Of a DNA stretch of 64,000 nucleotides, positions 26,172-34,591 are shown piece by piece. The notes beneath the pieces were generated by a model. That model worked only from the letters and a program-made list of their open reading frames with translations, did not search any database and was not told the DNA's origin. The stretch covers positions 496,001-560,000 of the forward strand of contig CAVWDE010000006.1 in assembly GCA_963753685.1 (NCBI GenBank), in the 5' to 3' direction. Source of the stretch: DATAOG01 sp963753685. GTDB lineage: Bacteria > Pseudomonadota > Alphaproteobacteria > Geminicoccales > Geminicoccaceae. Position numbers and translations under genes: made by a program. The number at the start of each line of letters is the position of its first letter. Positions within the stretch are counted from its first letter, which is position 1.

Positions 26172-27883
26172 GTGCCACGCCAGATCAGCCGCAGCGCCTA
26201 TGCCGACATGTACGGGCCGACCGTCGGGGACCGGGTGCGCCTGGCCGACACCGAGCTCGTCATCGAGGTCGAGGCCGACCGCACGATCTATGGCGAGGAG
26301 GTCAAGTTCGGCGGCGGCAAGGTGATCCGGGACGGCATGGGCCAGGCGCAGAGGACCCGCGAACAGGGTGCTGTCGACACCGTGATCACCAACGCCCTGA
26401 TCCTCGATCACACCGGCATCATCAAGGCCGACATCGGCATCCGGGACGGCCGGATCGCGGGCATCGGCAAAGCCGGCAACCCGGACACCCAGCCGGGCGT
26501 CGACATCGTGATCGGACCCGGCACCGAGGCGATCGCGGGCGAGGGAAAAATCCTGACCGCGGGCGGCTTCGACTGCCACATCCACTTCATCTGCCCGCAG
26601 CAGATCGAGGAAGCGCTCTATTCAGCGGCATCACGACCATGCTGGGCGGCGGCACGGGTCCCGCGACCGGCACCAACGCCACCACCTGCACGCCCGGCGC
26701 CTGGCACCTCGGGCGCATGCTGCAGGCGGCCGAGGCCTGGCCGATGAACTTCGGCTTCGCTGGCAAGGGCAACGCCTCGCAGCCGGATGGCCTGATCGAG
26801 CAGATCTGGGCGGGCGCCTGCGCCTTGAAGTTGCACGAGGACTGGGGCACGACGCCGGCCGCGATCGACTGTTGCCTGAGCGTCGCCGACGAGATGGACA
26901 TCCAGGTCCTGATCCACACCGACACCCTCAACGAGTCGGGCTTCGTCGAGAACACGATCCGGGCGTTCAAGGGGCGCACGATCCACGCCTTCCACACCGA
27001 AGGGGCGGGCGGCGGCCATGCGCCCGACATCATCAAGGTGTGCGGCGAGGCGAACGTCATCCCGAGCTCGACCAACCCGACCCGGCCCTACACGGTCAAC
27101 ACCATCGACGAGCATCTCGACATGCTGATGGTGTGCCACCATCTCGACCCGCGGATCCCCGAGGACGTCGCCTTCGCCGAGAGCCGGATCCGCAAGGAGA
27201 CGATCGCGGCCGAGGACATCCTGCACGATCTGGGCGCGTTCTCGATCATCGCATCCGACAGCCAGGCCATGGGCCGGGTCGGCGAGGTGGTCATCCGCAC
27301 CTGGCAGACCGCGGACAAGATGAAGCGCCAGCGCGGCCGGCTGCCCGAGGAGACCGGCGACAACGACAATGTGCGGGCGAAGCGCTACGTCGCCAAATAC
27401 ACGATCAACCCCGCGATCGCCCATGGCATGGCCGCCGAGATCGGCTCGGTCGAAGTGGGCAAACTTGCCGACCTCGTGCTCTGGCGACCGGCGTTCTTCG
27501 CCGTCAAGCCGGACCTCGTGCTCAAGGGCGGGACCATTGCGGCGGCGCTGATGGGCGATCCCAACGCCTCGATCCCGACCCCGCAGCCGGTCCACTACCG
27601 GCCGATGTTCGGCGCCTTTGGGCGCGCCTGCACCGAGAGCGCGCTCACCTTCGTCGCGGCAGCAGCCCTCGAGCATGATCTGGCCGGTAACCTGCACCTC
27701 AGCCGGCCGCTGGTCGCGGTCCGAAACACGCGGACCATCGACAAGCGCGCCATGATCCACAATGCCCATCTGCCCAAGATCGAGGTCGACCCGGAGACCT
27801 ACGAGGTGCGGGCCGATGGCCTGCTGCTGACCTGCGAGCCGGCGGCGGTGCTGCCGCTCGCCCAGCGCTATTTCCTGTACTGA
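26172..27883 (+). CDS. ureC: Urease alpha (catalytic) subunit, one frame break
   Basis: The nickel-containing catalytic subunit, about 570 residues. GTG 26172 follows GGAGGGAG. Active-site segments in order: GGFDCHIHFICPQQ (HxH nickel ligands), ACALKLHEDWGTTP (carbamylated lysine), VLIHTDTLNESGF, HAFHTEGAGGGHAPD and IIASDSQAMGRVGEV (aspartate ligand). The frame breaks near 26622, just after QQIEEAL: family length predicts two surplus bases there (or one missing). Beyond it GITTMLGGGTGPATGTNATT continues perfectly to the C-terminal LPLAQRYFLY. Every catalytic residue is present, so this is most likely a sequence error. Confidence 0.93.
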
Positions 27884-27891
27884 GGCCGGGC

Positions 27892-28347
27892 GTGCGCCAG
27901 CTGGTCAAAGTGGCGAGAGCGGGGGCCTGGCCCCGGGACGCGAGCGTCGGCAGCGTGACGCTCAGCTTCGATGACCGCCACCGGCGCCGGATCCGGATGT
28001 CGACCGACCAGGGCGAGCCGGTGCTCTTGAACCTGACCAAGCCCGAGCCGCTGGCCGACGGCGACGGTCTCGCCTTCGAGGAGGACCAGGGCTGGCTCGA
28101 GGTCAAGGCCGCGGCCGAGGAGGTGCTCGAGGTCGAGGGCGAGGATCGCCGGCACCTCGCGCGCCTCGCCTGGCACCTCGGCAACCGGCATCTGCCGACC
28201 GAGATCCTGGCCGACGGCCGGCTGCGCATCCGCTACGACCACGTGATCGAGGACATGCTGCAGCATCTGGGCGCCCGCCTGCAGCGCGTCCGGGCCGCGT
28301 TCCAGCCCGAGGGCGGCGCCTACGCCGGCTCGCAGCGGCATGGTTGA
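27892..28347 (+). CDS. ureE: Urease nickel metallochaperone UreE
   Basis: UreE carries Ni2+ to the urease assembly complex. The 151-residue protein has the UreE N-terminal beta domain (SVTLSFDDRHRRRIRMSTDQ) and the C-terminal metal-binding domain with LARLAWHLGNRHLPTEI and RIRYDHVIEDMLQHLG. It lacks a long His-rich tail; only one histidine is near the end (SQRHG), so nickel storage is probably limited. GTG 27892 lies eight bases past the ureC stop. It overlaps ureF by eight bases. Confidence 0.93.
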   Translation: MRQLVKVARAGAWPRDASVGSVTLSFDDRHRRRIRMSTDQGEPVLLNLTKPEPLADGDGLAFEEDQGWLEVKAAAEEVLEVEGEDRRHLARLAWHLGNRHLPTEILADGRLRIRYDHVIEDMLQHLGARLQRVRAAFQPEGGAYAGSQRHG

Positions 28348-29071
28348 GCCGGGCGGCATCGCTGCGCCGGGCGGCTTGGCTGAGCCGTACCCCTACAAGC
28401 TGTTCGCCTGGCTGTCGCCGGCGATGCCGGTCGGCGCCTACAGCTATTCGCATGCGCTGGAATCGGCGATCGCAGCCGGCGCCGTGGCCGACGCCGCGAG
28501 CCTTCGGGACTATGCCCTGACCGTGCTCCGCTACGGCACGGGCTGGAGCGATGGCCTGCTGCTGCGCGCGGCCCATGAAGCTGGCATCGACGGCACCTTC
28601 GAGGGCTGGTCGCTGGTCGAGATCCTCACGACCGCGGCCGCCATGCGAGGGACCAGCGAGCTGGCGCTGGAGAGCGCGGCGCAGGGGCGGGCCCTGCTGA
28701 CCGTGCTGGGCCATGCCTGGCCCGCGGCCGGGCTCGCCGCCCTCGACCATCTGTGCCGGCGCTCCGACCTCGAGCCGCCCTACGCGCTCGTGCTCGGCCT
28801 CGCGGCGCGCGCCCACGGCCTGCCGCTCGCGGCGGTGCTGCCCGCCTTTCTGCAGGCCTTCGCCGCCAATCTGATCTCGGCCGGCATCCGTTTGATTCCC
28901 CTTGGCCAGACCGACGGGCAGCGCCTGACCGCAGCGCTCGAAGGCGCGGTCGCCGAAGTCGTGGCGCTGGTGATGGCGAGCGGCATCGAGGATCTGGGCA
29001 GCGCCGCGCTCGCGATCGATCTTTTCTCGATGGCCCACGAGACCCAGTACACCCGCCTGTTCCGGTCATGA
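28340..29071 (+). CDS. ureF: Urease accessory protein UreF
   Basis: UreF acts with UreD as the GTPase-gating factor of the nickel insertion complex. The 243-residue all-helical protein shows LFAWLSPAMPVGAYSYSHAL near the start and later NLISAGIRLIPLGQTDGQR, both characteristic. The last segment, DLFSMAHETQYTRLFRS, matches the conserved UreF C-terminus. ATG 28340 is inside the end of ureE. Its TGA directly abuts the ureG frame. Confidence 0.94.
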   Translation: MVEPGGIAAPGGLAEPYPYKLFAWLSPAMPVGAYSYSHALESAIAAGAVADAASLRDYALTVLRYGTGWSDGLLLRAAHEAGIDGTFEGWSLVEILTTAAAMRGTSELALESAAQGRALLTVLGHAWPAAGLAALDHLCRRSDLEPPYALVLGLAARAHGLPLAAVLPAFLQAFAANLISAGIRLIPLGQTDGQRLTAALEGAVAEVVALVMASGIEDLGSAALAIDLFSMAHETQYTRLFRS

Positions 29072-29699
29072 CTGAATCATGGCAAAAACCCGCTCCGGGT
29101 CGGGATCGGCGGCCCGGTCGGCTCGGGCAAGACCGCGCTGGTCGACGCGCTCTGCAAGCGCCTGCGCGAGCGCTTCGAGGTCGCGGCGATCACCAACGAC
29201 ATCTATACCCGCGAGGACGCGGAGTTCCTGACCCGGAGCGGTGCTTTGCCGCCCGAGCGCATCCTGGGCGTCGAGACCGGCGGCTGCCCGCACACCGCGA
29301 TCCGCGAAGACGCCTCGATCAACCTCGCGGCCATCGACCAGCTGGTCGCATCGTTTCCCAAGCTCGACCTGGTCTTCATCGAGTTCGGGCGGCGACAACT
29401 TAGCCGCAACCTTCAGCCCCGAGCTCGCCGACCTCACGATCTACGTGATCGACGTCGCCGCCGGCGACAAAATTCCGAGAAAAGGCGGCCCCGGCATCAC
29501 CCGCTCCGACCTCCTGGTGATCAACAAGACCGACCTCGCCCCTCTGGTCGGCGCCGACCTCACCGTCATGGACCGCGACACCCGCCGCATGCGCGGGCCG
29601 CGCCCCTTCGTCTTCACCAACATCCGCGCCGGCCACGGCGTCCAGGACGTCGCCGACTTCATCGCGACCATGGGCGGTCTCGGGGCCGTCGGTGACTGA
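29072..29699 (+). CDS. ureG: Urease accessory GTPase UreG, unclear start and one frame break
   Basis: UreG hydrolyses GTP to drive nickel transfer. The P-loop GIGGPVGSGKTA appears about 12 codons in. The downstream AAITNDIYTREDAEFLTR and GVETGGCPHTAIREDASINL are diagnostic. In this frame there is no ATG: the codon right after the ureF TGA is CTG (29072), while ATGs at 29068 and 29084 are in the wrong frames. One base error in the A5 run at 29089 would put ATG 29084 in frame. A second break near 29390 (one extra T) separates LDLVFIE from SGGDNLAATFSPELADLT. VINKTDLAP then follows intact. Confidence 0.9.
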
Positions 29700-29731
29700 C
29701 CGCAGGGCCCGGGCCGCACACTGCCGCGAGC

Positions 29732-30622
29732 TCAGCGCACCGACGCGCGATACCAGGCCTCGAGTTGGGCAGCCGCGGGAAAGCGCTGCGGGTTTCTGGG
29801 ATCGACCCCGAGCGTTCGCAGGGAGTAGAGCATATTGTCGAGCATGTGGCGTCCGTCGGCGTTCGGGCTCGCAACGTTCGGTGTCGCCTTGAGGGCAACC
29901 CAGCACAGTGTACTGAAAAACGAGCCGAAACTGTGCCTGGTCCCCCCGCTCCTGTAGAGCTCGATTGCGGGCGGCTCGTCGGCAACGCCGATGCCGGGGG
30001 CGACGCGCTTGACCAGTGGTGGCAGCGAATCGATGAAGAGATTGGGCTGTGCCGTCTGAAGAATCCCCACGAGCGCGTCGGCCGACGCTGCGTCGTAGTG
30101 GTAGGAGACGATGGTGTCGAAATGCCGCTGGGCGCCGGGCCCGGCAGTCTTGGCTTCCCACACACCGACGTTGATGTCGAACTGCTGGATGATCAGGGTC
30201 ATGAGCTGGATGCTGGCATTCGCGTCGGCCGCGTGAGCGTACACACGGCTGCGAACGTCCTGCGTCGGGTTGGGCGAAACGAGCACGTGGAAAAAATCGC
30301 CCCAGAGGTCCTGGCCATAGACCTCGATGTCCGTGTCCGTGAGTGTCGACAGCGGACGTTCGAGGGCCTGAAGGTGCACCGAATACTGACCCACGGCGCT
30401 ACGCAGACGTCGGATGAAAGATTGGAGCTCCTTGAGATTGTAGCGCCGCTCGCCCATCGCCCTGCCGGAGTAGAGAGCGTAGATCGCTGCGGTTCCAGCC
30501 TCGAAGTCTCTCAGGTTGATGGTGGTCCTTCGCCTCCAGACTTGCCCAAGGAAGGGGCCGAGTTCGGGTCCGAAGCCGTTGAGGCGCTGATCGAAGGGAC
30601 GTGACTGATCGATGTGCGTCAT
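29732..30622 (-). CDS. Unknown protein, about 296 residues
   Basis: A long frame with G+C clearly lower than its surroundings. ATG 30622 is preferred over 30631 because AGGA lies nine to twelve bases upstream. No signal peptide or transmembrane helix is evident. The sequence reads like a real soluble protein (GQDLWGDFFHVLVSPNPTQD, FDTIVSYHYDAASADALVG, RHSFGSFFSTLCWVALKATP), with a mixed alpha/beta look. I do not recognise a family or catalytic motif. It is convergent with ureG and sits alone before a gene-free stretch, consistent with an acquired cargo gene. Confidence 0.65.
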   Translation of the reverse strand: MTHIDQSRPFDQRLNGFGPELGPFLGQVWRRRTTINLRDFEAGTAAIYALYSGRAMGERRYNLKELQSFIRRLRSAVGQYSVHLQALERPLSTLTDTDIEVYGQDLWGDFFHVLVSPNPTQDVRSRVYAHAADANASIQLMTLIIQQFDINVGVWEAKTAGPGAQRHFDTIVSYHYDAASADALVGILQTAQPNLFIDSLPPLVKRVAPGIGVADEPPAIELYRSGGTRHSFGSFFSTLCWVALKATPNVASPNADGRHMLDNMLYSLRTLGVDPRNPQRFPAAAQLEAWYRASVR

Positions 30623-30631
30623 GGTCCGCAT

Positions 30632-31145
30632 TCCTTGGCTGAGGTGCGCAGGTTGGCCATCGTTGAGCGAACAGCGCCACGCTTCAACCGTCGGTCGGGA
30701 CCACCGATGGTCTTGGAGGTCAAGGTGGTGAACCGGTTCTGGTTGTCAGAGTGTTCGGTCCCGGGCGATGCCGTCGAGGATAGTCGAGGTTGCGCATGCG
30801 AACGACGAGCGTTTCCTTGGCGACTTGCGGTCGGTTCGCAGGCGGTCGGAGAGGCCTCGAGCGCGGAATTGTAATGGCTGCCGGCCGCGGCCGCCACTAT
30901 CTCGAGCGCCGCCCACGGACCTCGACCGACCGCCCCCGATGGGGACGAAGCGCAGCTCGTCTGGAGCAGCGAGCCGCCGATCGAGCACCATCACCGGAGG
31001 GGGAACGGCTGAAGGGTTCGGGGCTATTCCCGGCAATGGGGCGGTCAGCCTGCAGGCACCGCTGGTCGCCGTCGACCTCGGCGAGCGGGACGCCGGCGTC
31101 CTGACCGCGGGAGCTGGGCCGGCTCAAGGTTCCGCCGGGGCGCGA
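30632..31145. other. Intergenic stretch, no gene seen
   Basis: Several frames overlap here on both strands, including a plus-strand frame 30768-31862 running antisense to the MOSC gene. None resembles a protein family. The stretch probably holds the promoter of the unknown gene at 29732-30622. Confidence 0.45.
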
Positions 31146-31742
31146 TCAGGGGAGCTTGTGGACCAGGTCGCCAACGGTGACCGTGCCGGGCTCGAGGACT
31201 TTGGCGTTGATGCCGCGCAGGTGCAGGCGCTTGCCTTCGCGCGAGTTGACGAAGCGGGTCGCCTCGAGGCCGAAGCGGGTCGCGAACTTGGTGCAGCCGG
31301 TGTGGGGGGCGGCGCTCACTTCGAGCAGGGCCGTGCCGACCCTGAGGCGGGTGCCGGGCGGCAGGTTGTCGTCGCTGAGGTCGAGGTCGACGTAGAGGTT
31401 GTCGCCGGCGAGCGGCCAGCGGGCGGGCTCGCCGGCGATCAGCGCGATCGTGCGGGTGTTCATGAGGGTCAGCTGCATGTCCGGGTCGGGGCGGCCATCC
31501 GGGCGGGTGGCACCACCCGTGGCCCAGCGGTCGCCGTGCAGGCCCTGCTCCGGGCTGAGCTCGGCCTGCTGCAGGGACTGCCTGGCATCGGTCGCGGGGC
31601 GGATCACGATCGCCTCGAGCACGCCCTGGTCGCGGGGCGACCGCAGGATGTGGGCAAGGCCCGCCTCGAGCTCGTCCTGGTCCAGATGTCGCGCCATCGA
31701 TCGCCACCCGCTGCGGAGGTCACCTGCGATCCAGCCTGGCAC
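31146..31742 (-). CDS. MOSC-domain protein
   Basis: A stand-alone MOSC domain protein of up to 198 residues. The MOSC core is seen as SPEQGLHGDRWATGG, MQLTLMNTRTIALIAGEP, GDNLYVDLDLSDDNLPPGT and the C-terminal HTGCTKFATRFGLEATRFVN, which contains the family cysteine (C of TGC). MOSC domains bind molybdenum cofactor or carry sulfur in cofactor-sulfurase and YiiM-like proteins. ATG 31697 (MARHLDQDE) is an alternative start and may be the real one. It is 26 bases past the end of the pseudouridine synthase gene on the same strand. Confidence 0.82.
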   Translation of the reverse strand: MPGWIAGDLRSGWRSMARHLDQDELEAGLAHILRSPRDQGVLEAIVIRPATDARQSLQQAELSPEQGLHGDRWATGGATRPDGRPDPDMQLTLMNTRTIALIAGEPARWPLAGDNLYVDLDLSDDNLPPGTRLRVGTALLEVSAAPHTGCTKFATRFGLEATRFVNSREGKRLHLRGINAKVLEPGTVTVGDLVHKLP

Positions 31743-31768
31743 AGATCGCCCGTGACCGCCAGGGAACG

Positions 31769-32543
31769 TCAGCCGGGCGGAGTGAAGCCGCAGGCCCGGA
31801 GCGCGTCCTGCATGTGCGAAGGGACCGGCGCGCAGGCGCCGATCGGAGCGCGGTTCGGGTAAAGCGGGACCGTGATCGCGCGGGCGTGCAGGTGGAGCGG
31901 CGGCGGCGCCGGGTCGTCGCGGCGGCCGTAGATCCGGTCGCCCAGGATCGGGCAGCCGAGTGCTGCGAGGTGGACCCGCAGCTGGTGGGTGCGGCCGGTC
32001 TCGGGCCGGAGCTCGAGCCAGGTGAGCGGCGGGTCGGCGATGCCCTCACCGCCCCCGCCGGGGCGGCAGCTGGTGCCCGGCAGTCGGAAAAAAACGGCCG
32101 CGGACGCGGTAGTCGGTGGCCGCGGGCTGACCGTCGGGGTCGACCTGCATCCACCAGCTGCGCGGGTCATCGGAGCGGCGCGCGAGCGGCAGATCGATCC
32201 GGCCGTGGTCCATGGGCGGGGCGCCGAGAACGACCGCCCAGTAGGTCTTGAGGACCAGGCCTCGGGCGAACAGGCGGCCGAGCCTTTGCAGGGCCTGGCG
32301 GTGGCGGCCGAGCACGAGGCAGCCGCTGGTGTCCTTGTCGAGGCGGTGGGCGAGCTCGGGCCGCCTGGGCAGGCCGAAGCGCAGCTGATCCAGGAGCTGA
32401 TCGAGGCTGGGGCCGCCCTTCGGGCCGCGGTGCACGGGCAGGCCCGCGGGCTTGTCGAGGATCAGCATCAGGCCGTCGCGATGGAGGAGCCGCGCGGCGA
32501 GGGCCTCCGGAGGGATCGCGGCGGGCTCAGCGTCGGCAGGCAT
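31769..32543 (-). CDS. RluA-family pseudouridine synthase, one frame break
   Basis: It isomerises uridine to pseudouridine in rRNA or tRNA. ATG 32543 starts MPADAEPAAIPPE. LMLILDKPAGLPVHRG and the catalytic aspartate motif AHRLDKDTSGCLVLG follow. The frame breaks in a run of seven T (minus strand) near 32090; six T restores it into LTWLELRPETGRTHQLRVHL and CPILGDRIYG, the conserved C-terminal part. The repaired length is about 257 residues. There is no S4 domain, so it resembles the shorter RluA or TruC type; the exact target is not inferable. Confidence 0.88.
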
Positions 32544-32607
32544 TGGCGCTCGACAGGCAGCGCGCCGGGCGGCACAAGGCAGGCGCTGCGCAAGGAGATG
32601 CAAACCG

Positions 32608-33889
32608 TTGCCGCCGTCCGGTCATCCCGCTTCCTACTATGTCGCGACCGCCAACGCGATGCCGGCGCATGCGCCGCTGCAAGGGCGCATCAGCGCCGAT
32701 GTGGCGATCGTCGGCGGCGGCTATACGGGCCTCTCAGCACTCCTGCATCTGGCCGAGCGCGGCTACGACGCCGTGCTGCTGGAGGCGCTCCGGGTCGGCG
32801 CCGGCGCGTCGGGGCGGAACGGCGGCCAGCTCGGCTCCGGCCAGCGGGTGAGCCAGCGCCGGCTCGAGCAGATGTATGGCCGCGCGCGGGCGCAGGCTGC
32901 TCTGGCAGCTGGCCGAGGACGCCAAGGCGACGGTCAAGGACCGGATCGCCCGCCACGGGATCGCCTGCGACCTCAAGCCCGGCATCCTGCACGCCGCCCA
33001 CAAGCCCGCGCATGCGGACGAGCTGCAAAGGGATGCCGGGCATCTCGAGCGCCACTATGGCTACCGCGAGCTCCGCTACCTGCAGAGGTCCGAGGTCGGG
33101 GAGATGCTGGGCACGAGGCGCTATTTCGGCGGCGTGCTCGATCTTGGGGCGGGCCATCTGCACCCGCTCAACTATGCGCTGGGCCTGGCCCGGGCGGCGA
33201 TTGCGGCGGGTGGGCGGATCTTCGAGCACAGCCGCGTGATCCGGATCGAGGACGGTCCGCCGCCCGTGGTCCGGACCGGGGCGGGCGAAGTCCGGGCACG
33301 CCATCTGGTGCTCGCCATGAACGGCCATCTGGGCCGGCTGGTGCCGCGGCTCGCAGGTCAGATCATGCCGATCAACAACTTCATGCTCGCGACCGCACCG
33401 CTCGGCGAGGCCGGCGCCCGCGCCCTGATCCGGGACGACGTCGCGGTCGACGACACCAAGTTCGTGATCAGCTATTTCCGCCGCTCGCCCGACCACCGCC
33501 TGCTGTTCGGCGGCGGCGAGACCTATACGCGCGGTTTTCCGGCCGACCTCCAGGGCCTGGTCCGACGGCACATGCTGCGGGTCTATCCGCAGCTCGCGAA
33601 GGTGCCGATCGACCATGCCTGGGGCGGCACGCTCGCGATCACCCGCACCCGGCTGCCGCATTTCGCCCGCCTGGCGCCCGAGGTCTTCGTCGCCCACGGC
33701 TATTCCGGCCAGGGCATCGCGATCGCGACCCAGGCCGGCCAGCTGATCGCCGAGGCGGTCGCCGGCACGGCCGAGCGCTTCGACGTCATGGCGGGCCTGG
33801 ACGTGCCGGCCTTTCCGGGCGGCACGCTGCTGCGCTGGCCCATGCTGGTGCTCGGCATGCTCTACTACAGCCTGCGCGACCGGCTGTAG
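32608..33889 (+). CDS. FAD-dependent amine oxidase, gamma-glutamylputrescine oxidase-like, one frame break
   Basis: A DAO-family flavoprotein of about 427 residues. The N-terminal HPASYYVATANAMP and ADVAIVGGGYTGLSALLHL (FAD dinucleotide motif) and GAGASGRNGGQLGSGQRV are those of PuuB-like oxidases, which deaminate gamma-glutamylputrescine. The frame slips by one extra base near 32886 after EQMYGRAR. LLWQLAEDAKATVKDRIARH then LGAGHLHPLNYALGLARAA and HGYSGQGIAIATQAGQLIAE complete the protein. TTG 32608 is the likeliest start: AAGGAG lies ten bases before it, while the ATG at 32598 is out of frame. With the transporter at 55-60 kb it hints at polyamine catabolism; the substrate is inference. Confidence 0.85.
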
Positions 33890-33971
33890 CGGAGAGCTGG
33901 CCAACGAGGTCCTCGGGTGCCCAAGGGAGAAAGATCCTGCCCGAGGCGGGGTGGAGGCTGCGGCGGCTCAG

Positions 33972-34086
33972 CGTTAACCCTTCCTCAACCTTGCGCCATC
34001 ACCCTTCGCGCCCAGGTCCATGCGACCCTGGGACTCCGTCCGCCCGCCGAAAAGAAGTGGCGCGGATTCCCGGGAGCAGATGAATC
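33972..34086. repeat. Dispersed palindromic element, copy B (left half good, right half decayed)
   Basis: GTTAACCCTTCCTCAACC (33972-33989) and GGTCCATGCGACCCTGGGA (34015-34033) match the left end and left inner arm of the full copies. The right inner arm survives only as GGATTCCCGGGAGCAGATG (34063-34081). The spacing between landmarks is kept, as expected for an old copy. Confidence 0.65.
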
Positions 34087-34152
34087 AGCGAAGGAAGAGC
34101 TGGCAGCCGGAGATCGCCGTCGGTGGAGATAACCTTCTAAGCACGCCTCTCG

Positions 34153-34404
34153 GTGATCGAGGCGCCGGCTCGGTTGGAGGTTCTGGCGGCGGATCGCTCG
34201 GTGCCGCAGGCGTCGCCGCGGACCGATGGCGACTCGGTGATCGAGGCGCCGGCGCGGTTGGAGGTTCTGGCGGCGGATCGCTGGGTGCCGCAGGCGTCGC
34301 CGCGGATCGATGGCGACTCGGTGATCGAGGCGCCGGCTCGGTTGGAGGTTCTGGCGGCGGATCGCCCGGTGTCGCAGGCGGCGGCGCGGATCGATGACGC
34401 ACGA
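34153..34404. repeat. 84-bp tandem repeat, three units
   Basis: Units start at 34153, 34237 and 34321, each beginning GTGATCGAGGCGCCGGC, with only a few differences. Since 84 is a multiple of three, frames stay open on both strands; the clearest would encode a 28-residue unit (VIEAPARLEVLAADR...). No start with a ribosome site and no family resemblance support a protein. It may be a minisatellite or a remnant of a repeat protein gene. Confidence 0.8.
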
Positions 34405-34562
34405 TGCGGCGGCCAGGATGTCGCTTCGCGGCGCCGCCGGTGTGGCCGCGACCCGTTGCGGGCCGGCGTCGATGCCGGATCGGTAGCCGCCGGTGAACCG
34501 GATGCGCAGCGGCGGGCCGGCCAAGATCGTTCGCGCTCACCGGGCGCGGAGCTGGCTCGGTC

Positions 34563-34591
34563 GCGCGGGCCTTTTTTCTATGAGCCCGCGC
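34563..34591 (-). terminator. Stem-loop directly after the antiporter gene
   Basis: GCGCGGGC (34563-34570) and GCCCGCGC (34584-34591) form a perfect 8-bp stem with a 13-base loop holding six consecutive A (minus strand). It abuts the stop codon of the antiporter gene. There is no T tract behind the stem on the minus strand, so it is a weak or factor-assisted terminator, or an mRNA 3'-end stabiliser. Confidence 0.45.

Noticed and set aside
30768..31862. 364-codon plus-strand frame antisense to the MOSC gene
   Set aside because: It starts in a gene-free stretch without a ribosome site and is otherwise the shadow of a gene with conserved MOSC motifs.
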